A stretch of DNA of 64,000 bases. It comes from Mytilus californianus (taxonomy: Eukaryota; Mollusca; Bivalvia; Mytilida; Mytilidae). The stretch is taken from the NCBI RefSeq assembly GCF_021869535.1, contig NW_026262581.1:100616271-100680270 (forward strand), written 5' to 3'. Below the pieces are notes generated by a model. The model was not told where the DNA came from. It searched no databases and saw only the letters and a list, made by a program, of their open reading frames with translations. This document shows, one piece after another, positions 49,136 to 62,000 of this stretch (positions are counted from its first letter, which is position 1; each line of letters opens with the position of its first letter). Position numbers and translations under genes: made by a program.

Positions 49136-49640
49136 CTTGATCTATAACTTGTTATGGTGTAAGCTATATAACAAATATCAAGTCAATATCTTCAAGCGTG
49201 ACAAAAAAAAGTGTGAAAAACGGATTATTTAAGTGAATTTTCTAAGTCCAAGGACCATAACTCTGCAAAAAAATCACCAGACCGGAAACAAAATTCGAAC
49301 TTGATCTGTAACTTGTTATGATAAAACTATATAGCAATTATCAAATCAATATCTTGAAGCATGACCAAAAAAAGTGTGGAAAACTGATTATTTGAGTGAA
49401 TTTCCTAAGTCCAAGTACCATAACTCTGCACAAAATCATCAGACTGGAACAAAATTCAAACTTGATCTGTAACTTGTCATGATAAAACAATACACCAAAT
49501 ATCAAATCAATATCTTCAAGCACAAAGAAAAAAAGTGTGAAAAACTGAATTGCCGGACTGACGGATGGACAGACAGACAGACAGACGGATGGAGTGCAAA
49601 CCTAAAGTCACCTTCCACTTCGTCGGTAGAGGAATAATTA
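49136..49640 (+). mobile_element. Tandem-cored element, family G
   Basis: Three units with CTTGATCTGTAACTTGT at 49136, 49301 and 49462 (period ~161-165 bp), each with ACCATAACTCTGCA. It ends with an (ACAG)n-type run (GGACAGACAGACAGACAGAC) and CACCTTCCACTTCGTCGGTA. Non-coding. Confidence 0.8.
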
Positions 49641-49963
49641 AAGTAGATTAGTGTGACCATGTTAAATAATCAGGCAACATTGTATCAACAGATATTTTAA
49701 CTTGTTTATTGATTAAACTGAACATATGAGTCCACTTTTGAATTCATGTATGGTGTTTATCTCATTTACAATATGGAAAATATATATAAAACAATAATGA
49801 AGCAACTAGCATTACAGAACAATTGTCTATTTGAAAATCAAATACATATACCGGTATATTTATCTTAATACAAAACATCTTTATTTTCATAAAGATTTTG
49901 TACTGTTCGGCATTAAAAAATGTCACTTTTTTGCTAGTTGCTAAACAATCTAAATGGTACATG

Positions 49964-49969
49964 TTTATT
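49964..49969 (-). promoter_or_regulatory. EBNA1BP2: Candidate poly(A) signal of EBP2
   Basis: TTTATT on the plus strand is AATAAA on the minus strand, 61 bp beyond the EBP2 stop codon. It is the first AATAAA downstream. Confidence 0.55.
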
Positions 49970-50029
49970 CAGTTGTAAGCTTTCACATGTCTCATCAAAT
50001 TCAAACTGTTTATAGCTGGAATATCATTT

Positions 50030-53000
50030 TCATCTTTTCCTGTTTTTTATGTTCTGTCTTCTTGACTTCCCAGGTCTGTTTTGTGTTGTCTGTAAAAGAA
50101 AAAATAGAAGCGTCGAAAAACTCACAATCACAAGAATATTGGCACGTTATTAATTTATTTCTTACTGACAATGCTTCCCAAGGTAGAGTCAATCCAGGAA
50201 TCCTTGATCTAAAGGAAGTCCATGGCTTCAGAGAAAGATTTTAAAATAGATTCACATAGGGTCTTTTTAACATATGGATCACAGATATAAGGCATGACTT
50301 ATATGGCTAATAGGTCCAATAAATCGATTACTTATATTTTGAATATGTTTTCCTTTGTTTTGATTTATGCATTTTGACAGCCTAATTGATTAAATATTCA
50401 AATCTGTTTAGGTCAGTTATTTAATTTTTCAAGTTATCCAATAAATCATAAAAAAATTGTAATTTCTTTTTAATGTTTTCTTTAGGACTCCAAACATCAC
50501 TTGTTGAGGGCATTTCCCAAAGTAAAGACCCTTCAAAATGGAAAAAAATAATTGCAAAATAACTAGTTTCACCATTTTTAAAATTTCACAAACACTTACA
50601 ACACATGGTTGTAACACACAATTTAAGAAAAGAGAATTATCTCCCCTTAACTGTAATTACACATAACACATAAAAGATAACACTAGTTGTTAACCATATT
50701 TATTGTAAAGACAGTTTGATCTGGAAGTGTTTTTATTTTTGTTTTGTTTTTAGAGTTAAAACAAGAATGTGTCCATAGTACACGGATGCCCCACTCGCAC
50801 TATCATTTTCTATGTTCAGTGGACATGAAATTGGGGTCAAAACTCTAATTTGGCATTAAAATTAGAAAGATCATATCATAGGGAATATGTGTACTAAGTT
50901 TCAAGTTGATTGGACTTCAACTTCATTAAAAATCTACCTTGACCAAAAACTTTAACCTGAAGCGGGATGGACGGACAGAAGGATAAACGAAAGAAGGAAC
51001 GGATGCACAGACCTAAAAAACATAATGCCCCTAGGTGGGGCATAGAAATTTGCTTCCTGTTCACATCAAAAACAATTCAAGCAAAACAGCTTAATTTAGA
51101 TTATTTAATTTAATTTCCTGAGCAATTTTTATTTCAGATATTAGATTATTTGTTGTTTTATATTAGCTCTTGTAAACATATAAAGTTGACACTTTTTAGG
51201 AATGGTCATACCATGTGAAGTTTCTGCTGTTAATCACAATCTGTTAATTTTAGAGCCAAAAAAAATAAATGTGGAAAGTGTCCACATGTGGAAAGTGTCC
51301 ACATGTGGACACAGATGATGCCCCCGCTTGCATATCATATAGTTATAAAGGGACATAACTGAAGAACAATAAAAGTGACGCTACCCAAATTTGAACTTGA
51401 ACTGAGTTTTGTGGTAATAAGCATTGTGTGTAAGTCTCATAACATTTGGTTGAGGCTAACTTAAGTAGAGAACAGAAACTAAAAATTCAGCAATTTTTCT
51501 ATTTGTAAACACGCATAACTCTAGAACGGTTGTGTGTAAGTTTTATAACATTTGGTTGAGACAAACTAAAAAATTCAGCAATTTTTATGTTTATAAAGGG
51601 ACATAACTCAAGAATGGTTAAAGTGTCGCCACCAAATTTCGTACTTAATCTGTATTATGTAGTAATAAGCATTGTGTATAAGTTTCATAACATTTGGTTG
51701 AGGCAAACTAAAGTTAGAAATCAAAAAATTTGTACTTGATCTTAGTTTTGTGGTAATGAATATTGTGTATAGGTTTCATAATGTTTGGTTGGGGCAAACT
51801 TAAGTTACAGAATGGAAACTAGAAATTTTGCAATCTTTCGAATTATAAAGGGGCATAACTCAATAATGGTTAAAGTGACACTACCCAAATTCAACTTGAT
51901 CTGTGTTTTATCACTGGAAGTCAAAATTAAACATTGCATTGTATAGAGCATTGATTGTAGTTGATTCAACTATAATCATGGATAAAGGAAGATAACTCCA
52001 ATTTTAAAATTACTTGACATTTAGAAGAAAATAAAAATTTTGCAATTTTTCACTTTATAAAGAGCCATAACTTTAGAACAGTTAGAGTGACGCCACCAAA
52101 ATTCAAATTTGATCTGTGTTTTGTGGTAATAAGCATTGTGTATAAGTTTCATAACATTTGGTTGAGGCAAACTTAAGTTAGAGAACGGAAACTAAAAATT
52201 TTGCAATTTTTCCATTTATAAAGGGGTATAACTCTAGAACGGTTAAAGTGACGCCACCAAAATTCTAACTTGATCTGTGTTTTGGGGTAATAAGCATTGT
52301 GTATAAGTTTCATAACATTTGGTTGAGGCAAACTTAAGTTAGAGAATGGAAACTAAAAATTTTGCTATTTTTCCATTTATAAAGGTGGATAACTCTAGAA
52401 CGGTTAAAGTGACCCCACCAAAATTCAAACTTGATCTGTGTTTTGTGGTAATAAGCATTGTGTATAAGTTTCATAACATTTGGTTGAGGCAAACTCAAGT
52501 TAGAGAATGGAAACCAATTTTGGGACGTTCAGACGGACAAGGGTAAAACTTAATGCCCCAACCGCTACGGCGGGGGTAAAAAAAATGAAAGAGAGATTTT
52601 TTTCAAAACAATTCAGTGCCACAAAATTAAATGAATTAACAGTACAGTCAAAGCATGACAGAGACATCATATAATTGGTCTGAAATTACTACTGGCAATA
52701 ATTTAATGTAAAAGCAGACTGCAGCTATTCAAAATGGGTAAGTCAACAGGCATTCTGTCTGATATAAAGTACATGTGACAGTTTTAAGAAGTTATATAAT
52801 CTGTTTAAGTTACAGTTGTATTAGGTATACTGTCTGTAAGCTTAAGGATTTGCTTGTCTAATTCATTAACAACTTATAAAAGATGCACATGTAAACTGTA
52901 ACTGCTTTTACTTGAAGAATGACAGTTGATTGATTAAATGATTGATTGATGTATGCTTTTCAAGCCCAGTGACACACATTTTATCCCTATTAAGGACAAA

Positions 53001-56000
53001 AAGAATGTTGGCCAACATCAATTAATCACAATTTCAAAAATTAAGTTATTTTATTAAAAAATGTCAACCACTTATTTTGACCCAAATAGGAGGAATAAAT
53101 TATGTATATACATTGTGTATATGTAACAAATGAATAATTAATATAGTGAATGGATAAGATCTAAGCTGACAGATAGTTGACATTACTTGTACAGTCCAAC
53201 TATTTACCTTTTTCACTTTCTGTCCTGGTCTTTTCTGATTTACTCTTGGGTTAAAATCTGACATATCTCTTGCACTATCTGAAGTGTTTTGTTTTCCTCT
53301 CTTTTTCTGGCCTCCAAATCCAAATTTTTTATTTTTATATTCCCTTTTCTTATTTGACCTACCAAAATAAAAAAAGTTCACATATGTATCACTACATTCA
53401 AAATAATAATGAACATTAACTTTGCCTATAAAATTTATTCCCAAATATAGCAAATATTCAAACAGCTCAAAATAATTGATAGTTATGAATAAATTTTGTT
53501 TTTCTCTCAATTCATCAAAAGTTAACCTTGAACTGATTGAAGAAATTCCTGTAGGAATTCAGTTGAACTTCTTCTAGATATATAATTCCTTTTTATGAAC
53601 AAATGTTGAATGCTTTCCATTTCAGTGTTTTGTCCAGGGTGCATTTTGTGCATTTTTGTTCAATATAAAGCATGCAAATTAAGTAACTGTGTTATTTTCA
53701 CACTTTCAGTTTGCATTGTCAAGCATAACTATATAGTTTGTAGATCATGGAGCAAAATCCGATTAATGTATTAATAAATCTGGGTTTTTGGTTTTCATGA
53801 CTTATCATCCGTATGTATGGTGGTGCTGCGTATGTATGAAGACCATTTCAAAATAAAATACATGAATACAACAGTAAACTGCGCTTTGAAGAAATTTGTA
53901 AGGTTCTCAAATATTGCACGGAAATAACTTAAAATACAATTTTCCAATCAATCAAGGACCATTACTCCTGAACGACAAAGTAAAAATTGTCAAGATTGAA
54001 CTTAACCTCAATTCTGTCATCAGTAACAACCTATATTTTAAATTTGAAAAGCATTGGATAAAAACTTTTCAATTTATTCCACAGAACTGACTTTAAGTGC
54101 AATTTTCCAATTTATCAATGACCAGAACTCCTGAACAGCAAGAGAGAATATTGTCAATTTCAATCTTGATTTTCAATTTGCAATCAAAAACAACATACGT
54201 AAATTTGAAAAACATGGTTGAGCATGTAGTAAGTTGTTGTGCACAAACAGATTTAGTCTTCTGCCCAAACACACATGTTAGCCCCCAACCCATCATACAC
54301 CCCAAATCAACTAGATTACCATGATTAAAACATTGAGCTGCCAACACATTAAAATTTGATAATTTGAACATCTTGAGTGGATTATAATTATAATCAGCAT
54401 AGTATTTTAGTATGATCTACATTATCAACTTAATATATCAAACTTGAAATTTACTAGTTTTTGTACCCTTAGAAACATTTTTTTTCTTTAAAGACATTTC
54501 TTTTGGTTAGGTTATCTGATGTAGGATTTTAGATAAAATAAAATTTGCAATATAGTTTACAGTATCAAGATCAGAGTGATTTTTTTCTGTTTATACCTAA
54601 ATTCCTTTTTATCTTTCTGTTTTCCACCTTGTTGTTTAGAAGCTGGTTTGTCTAGATCATCCAAAAAATCTAATTTGTTTTTCTGACCTGAAATATAGAA
54701 TATACAGTAAGATATAATAAGAAGTGTTTTTAAGCTTTCCTCAACTTCTTCGTTTTAAAATAGACAATAGTTTATACCATATATGTTAAGCTCTAAATTA
54801 TCACTAGCTAAGTTGTGAAAAAATTTAACATTGTATAAGAATAAACTGTTAACATAGAGATATGTCTCACCTTTTTGTTAATTTGATAGTAAAATGCAAT
54901 TGCTGAAATTAAAACAGCAATTCTTAAACATATGTTATGCAAAAGTTTCAAAGTCAATGAACTTGAGATGTGCCAATGCTAATACATATGCATACCAAAT
55001 ATCATTGACCTACCACTAGTGTTTCCCTATAAACTGACCTAATCATAAATTAATACATGTAAACTAAGCAAAAGTTTCAAAGTCAATAGACTATGACTGA
55101 GGAGGTGGGGCCAAATATTGTCCATGGAAATGAGATGTGCCAATGCTAATACAACTGCATACCAACTATAATTGACCTACCACCAGTGGTTCCCCATAAA
55201 CTGACCTAATCATAAACTAATACATTGTTGATGCCAATGCCATAAACAGCATACCTTTGTCTCGCTTTTTGACTCCATCAAGGTGAGACAAAAATCATGA
55301 ATATCAATTTATTATTTGGCCAAAAAACACTAAAATATAACTATCAGAAATATGTTTACTTTAACATTGGGTTTTAAATGGTATTTCTTGCTGTCAATCA
55401 TTGAATTTCACAACGTTCACAATGGCAGAGATTTTTAAAGTCTAACTGGATAAGAACAAATATTTTTCAACACATATTCTATCTATTTGAAAGTTAATAA
55501 TCTGTGCGAAAAACTATTAAACACCATTTACCAATGAAAACATTTCCTGACATGTACTAGTGAGACATGCTACGTCAGAGATATGAAATCTTCATGTATT
55601 GCACACTTGAATTCAAAACATAGTGCATTCAAAAACTATAAAAATCCTCTCAAAAGAAATAAAATACAGTGAAATATATCATGCTTCTACAATAAAAAAG
55701 GATGATTTAACATTCTTAACATTCAAATAAAAAACTAATGTTCCAACCAATAAATTACCCTGAACATGCATGAAATATTTGCCATTGGATGTTAAACAAT
55801 CAACAATCAATCAATCCAACCAATAAATTACCTTTTCTATATTTTTTCACTGCTTCCATCATTTCTTTTTTATCTTTCTGTCTTTTCAATAGTACTTCTT
55901 GTTGAACCTTGAATACAGTTTATACAAATGCATTTGCAAGAATTAAATAAAATATTTTTTATTAAGAATGAATCTTATAGAATTAAGACATGCATGCAAT

Positions 56001-59000
56001 AACAAGAATTTAGTCTGTATTTTGCAGCTTAAAGAAAAGCTTTTAACACTCATGTTGAGATTGTCACGAGAACACAACATCCATACTATTGTACTTGTCC
56101 ATTGTCGACGTAGTACTGTCAGTGTGACGCCTATGCGGAAATACGTTAGTTGTATATTAAATGTAATGGCTGAACAGTTGTCTTTATACACATTGCCTTA
56201 ACTATCATCTATAACTCCAGTGATTATAATGGTGAAATTGTATTTGCCTGTCCTTATTGTCCAAACATCTATATTGTTGCCTTAAGCTTAAATTGTTCTT
56301 TTTTACATATATCATCTCCTGAATCCAATTTCTGATACTCTTGGTACATATTATTTGGCATCATCTACTTGTTGTGAAGCATAAAAGCAGACATTGCATC
56401 TTTTATACACACATTTTTTTCTGTGTACACAACTTTGGAATCACTATTTTTTTTATAAAGTTTTGAGAAGTAAATAACTTGGTATACAAGTAGAACAAGT
56501 GTGTATTTGTTGGCCATTGAATTTTTGAAAAATATTAAAATGCAAAGCATATATTTAATTATTTCTAAATTGCTAAGACTGGCAGAGTAATTGTTTTGAA
56601 AAAATGGTTAAATTAAGTTGTTGTTGAAACATTACATTTTCAAGTGCTTTGCATTGCATTTTGGGACTGAAAACAGCAACAACAAAAAACACTCCATCTA
56701 AATTGCATTTATTATACTTTTTTTTAATCTTTCAGATGTCATTTAAAACTTTCCAAAATTCCTTTGCTTTTTTAGCATTTAGGTGAAACAGAATTGAAAT
56801 AATCTGTGACACTTGTAAGTTTAGACTACACCAATGAAAAAAGGTAAATTCAAACATTTATGTGATTTTTAACAGTTATGTCCATTTACTGAATTACTTT
56901 TTTCATCTGGTGTTAATTGAAATAAAATGCTCCGCTGGGGCGCAGCTTGATACGACCGCAGAGGTTGAACCCTGAACAGATGGGGCAAGTATGGACACAA
57001 CATTCAAGCTTGATACAGCACTGAATTTGGATTGTAATTAAATATTTGACACAGCATAGGTTTCTCACACAGAATGAAAGTGGTCTAAGAACTTAAAAAA
57101 TTTTAATTTACCTATTCAAACCATATCATTATTATTTGCTTTTATATATAAATCAGAAATAACCAATTTAAAATGGAAAATTTTAAAGAAAAAAAAAAAA
57201 AAAAAATCCCCCCCAAATTTTTTGAACCCCCTTATGATTCATCACCCCCCAAACTCAATCCCAGCCTTCTTTTTGTGGTATGGTACTTTGCAGTACAATT
57301 TCAGAGAGATCCATACACTTGAACACAAGTTATTGTCTGGAAACTAGAAAAATGCTGGTTTTTTGGCCCCTTTTTGGCCCCAAATTCCTAAACGTTTAGG
57401 GCAATTACCCCAAAACTCAAACCCAGCTTTCTCTTTGTGATATGGAACCTTGCAGTACAATTTCATAAAGATCCATACACTTAAACACAAGTTATTGTCC
57501 TGAAACTAGAAAAATGCTTGTTTTTTTGCCCTTTTATGGCCCCCAATTCCTAAATTTTTTAGGGAATTACCCCCAAAATCAATCCCAGCCTTCCCTTTGT
57601 GGTATGGTACCTTGCAGTACAATTTCAGAGAGATCCATACACCTGAACACAAGTTATTGTCTGGAAACTAGAAAAATGCTTATTTTTGGCCTCTTTTTTG
57701 CCCCTTATTCCTAAACTTTTTGGTCAATTACCCCCAAACTCAATTCCAGCTTTCCCTTTGTGATATGGAACCTTGTAGTACAATTTCATAAAGATCCATA
57801 CACTTACACACAAGTTATTGTCATGAAACTAGAAAAATGCTTGTTTTTTGCCCCTTTTTGGCCCCTAATTCCTAAAATTTGGAGGCAATTACCCCCAAAA
57901 TCAATCCCAGCATTCCCTTTGTGATATGGAACCTTGTGGTACAATGTCAGAGAGATCCATACACTTACACACAAGTTATGTCTGGAAGTTACAAAAATGC
58001 TTATTTTTGGCCCCTTTTCGGCCCCTTATTCCTTTACTGTTGGTACCATAACCCCCAAAATCAATCCCCACCTTCCTTTTTTTTTTTTGAGTGCAAAAAC
58101 TAGTGTGTCTTCGGACAACGACGACGATGACGACGACGCCAACGTCATACCAATATACGACCACAAAATTTTTTTTGCGGTCGTATAAAAACTATTTTAT
58201 TTATTTTCATATGGGGTGCATTCAATATCATAGCAGCTACGTAGGTCTACTTAGATTTTGACTACTGAAGGTATAGCTAGCCTAGCCGCTAAAAAGATCT
58301 AGATAGCCTAGCTATTTAGCATATCGTTCAACATAGATATCTAGGACATAGCAGCTTGTTGCTGCTATGATATTGAAGGCAACCCAGATGTTAATTGAGT
58401 TATCTTGATTTATAACTTTTTAAAACACTTAAACTATCATGAAAATAATTCTATTCTTTTATTAAAGCAACTAATACATGTATATACTTTCTGTATGCAA
58501 TAAAAGCCACATCAAAATCTTACCTTTTTGCCATATTTGCGGAGTTCTCGTAGTTTCTTTGCTTTTTCTGATTTTTCTATAGATAACTGTTTATGTAATA
58601 ATCTCTCCCTAACCTAAAATGTCAAGAAGTATTAAAATTAAGATACAATATACATTACTTCCTATACTTTAATGATATTCATTTTGATTGATCAAAGTAA
58701 CAAAAGGATATAATATTCAAACTATACTTGCTATGAAATATTGATCTGTCACAAGTAGTTCTTATCAAACTGACTTAAGCAGAAAACTTAACATTGATAA
58801 AAGAACAGAGTTTGAATGTCCCCCGCGTTGCACATATATTATCTATCCAAGGAACAAGGGGAATAACTAAATAAAACACTTTTTTTTTGTAGCCCTAACA
58901 AGGCCATTTCCATAAATTTATATTTCCAAGGGGCATAACTCTTTTAAAAAAATGTCGATCGTCCACCATTATAGAACTTGTATGAGATATTGATGATATC

Positions 59001-62000
59001 AACCTAAAGTATAAGTTTTATAAAAATCTGGCAAGAATTGTAACCATCAGAGCGCTAATGAGGCCATTTTCCATAAATTTAATATTTCGAAGGGGCATAA
59101 CTCTTTTAAAAAAAAGTCGATCGGCCACCATTATAAAATTTGTCCAAGATATTGCTGATATTAACCTATAGTATAAGTTTTATAAAAGTCTGGCAAGAAT
59201 TATACGTGTGATAGCGCTAACGAAGCCATTTTCCAAAAATTTAATAATTCCGAGGGGCATAATTCTTTCAAAAAAGTCGATCGGCCACTATTGTAAACAT
59301 GTCCGAGATATTGCTGATATTAACCTATAGTATAAGTTTTATGAAAATCTGGCAAGAATTGTACCTTTGAGAGTGCTAACAAGACAGGACGGACGCGTTA
59401 TGCAGGGGACAAAAATTGCTTATTAATTCAAAGTCACTAGACCATGTCCTAGGGGCCAGTGCCTCAAAATAGTCATTAAACTGATATGTACTAATAGTAA
59501 TGTGACTTCATACAAATATCATTGATCTATCACAAGTAAATCCTATCACTAAGTTAAGCAGAAAACTTAACATTGAAAATTGCTTATTAGTTGTCAGACT
59601 GATATGTACTGAGAGTAATGAAACTTTCTATTAAATATCAATGATCTATCACAAGTAGTTCCTATCAAACTAACTTAAGCAGAAAACTTAACATTGTTGA
59701 TGCCACCGCTGCAGCCGTTGCCGGAAAAACAATCCCTATGTCTTGCTTTCCGCGACTTTCATCGCAAGGCACGACAAAAATGGCTGCCCAATACTACAAC
59801 CTAAGAGGGTTCTGTCTAGGATTGTACAACAGACAAATTCACCAGAGGAAATTTAATAAACACTATTTGACCCCTGCAAAGATCATTCAAAGGTCAAAAT
59901 ATTGCTATGGTTTTCTCTCTTTAATCTTTTACCTACATACAATGATTGGAATCAATTATTTATACCCTTTTCATATGGTCATCTGTTTTAGCCATTTGTG
60001 CAAAATAATCTTCTGGCCTTTTAGTCTTTATACCCATTTTGTGGAGTTTTGGAATAGCTGTCAACACAGTAGCTTGAGCTTGTCTGTAACTGAAAACACA
60101 AAAACATGAACACTGAAGTTATTAAGGTGGTACCCAACACCTTGACTAATACTAATTTGGCTCGTTTAATTTTCCTAAAAATTTGACGAAATGTTTACTT
60201 TGACCCTTTGACAAAAATATAAAAATTTCAAATAATTTGAACCAACCACTTTATCAGAAAAATTTCACTGGTTATATAGCAGTTTGACAAACACTAATTT
60301 TGATCATTGAGAATCTTGATATTTCCTTAACAATACAACATGATTAAAACGTTTAGCTGATTTTTACAGAGTTATCTCCCTGTAGTGTTAGGTACCACCT
60401 TAAATTGTAGATGCTATAAGCCAGAATGATTTATCTATTATATCTTGATATTGTTAATTTGTATTTACAATATTTATACATTAAAACTTTCAATTCTTCT
60501 ATTGGATTTAAAAAGGCAATGAACAATCTCTAATTCCATGTACAAATGACAAATATCCCAAAAGAAACTTAAACTATTAGCTATTAAAGTCCATTACGTA
60601 ATATAAGAGAAAAATTTATGCAAACTAGCTGGTAAAAGCAATTCCACCAAAATGTTGAAAGTTAAAAGGTAAAAATGAAAGTAAAGTTTACAGGAAAACT
60701 AAACATCTTATGGATGTACTTGAACATGACTTATTTGAGAGCAGAAAAAGTACAATACAAATAAAATTGAATCTTTGAAACTTTACATGTATTTCTAATT
60801 TCCTCCATGATGCAAAGATAAAATGAAACTTTAAATAACTATCATAAAAGGGGGAGATTTGGTATGCCATAAAACCTGGTTCAGCATATCAAATTAATTT
60901 GCAAAGAACCTGTACCAGTTTTGGACTATGACATTCAATCACCAATAATCATTTAAAGATTTTCCAGCAGAAGGGCTGAATTGGCCAGGATATAAGGACA
61001 TTGACATTTGAATAAATATTAATGTTAAACAGCAAATTTTCATGTCTGATTTATTTACCGGAGTTTCTAGAGCATTAAAATAATATGAATGTAAATTGTC
61101 ACGAAAATATGTCCTTGTTCATATGTTTACCTTACATTAACAAGTAAGAAGACAAGAAATATGTTAATACTTAAAGAATTGCTTAAAATATAAAAATTCT
61201 AAATCTTACAACAACATTTCCCTCCTGAAATCATTATGTATATCATCGCCCCCTTGTATATCTGTGCCAGGCTGAGCTGGTGCTGGATCACTGGTAGTGT
61301 CAAGTCTTTCTATCCAGTCCAAATTAGACTTTAATTCTTCTAGCTTACATTTCATTCCAGCCTGCATAAGCAATAAAAATAAAGCTATGATTACAGCACT
61401 TTCTTATAAATAATATGTATGCAAATACTGAAGATAAAATGAAAATACAAATGTAGATTAGAGAAATGAAGAACTTGTAATATTGGTAGATACCTATCTA
61501 TTTTTGAAGACAGTATGTTGATTGCTAGATGACTTTAATGTTGTTGGGTTCCTGTTTCATAGACATTTACCCATCATCTCCTTTACTTATTGAAACAGAA
61601 AATGTTGATGATGATCAGATGTCTTGTAATAAAGTACTCAGGAACAACGGTGACATATGACCACTATAAGAAGTAAATATTAGACGGAGAGGGGTTTCAA
61701 ATTGGTTTATATGACCTCCAAACCTGAAAAGACAAACAATTAAAAATCTGTTGAGAAGATTGTACAGATCTAATATTATCTACCATGTGTACTGTAATAA
61801 AAAAAGATGACTTTTGAGGAAATAAAAGTGAAACATAATTTCAAAATTCATGTACTTTGTTTTCTTTATCATTGATTTATTAAAAATATGAATTGGTCTG
61901 CTCATTTTGATTCTCAACTATCTGCAACACCTGTACTCTGAAATCCAAATTTTTTGTTACTATCATATAGTGCTCTATGTTTAATACTATGTTTTTAATA

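Noticed and set aside
49954..50244. 96-codon plus-strand frame
   Set aside because: It overlaps, antisense, the last EBP2 exon (50089-50030), which ends in the conserved RPGKSRRQ tail.
59738..60109. 123-codon plus-strand frame
   Set aside because: It lies antisense across the EBP2 exon 60089-59966, whose minus-strand reading matches a conserved family.
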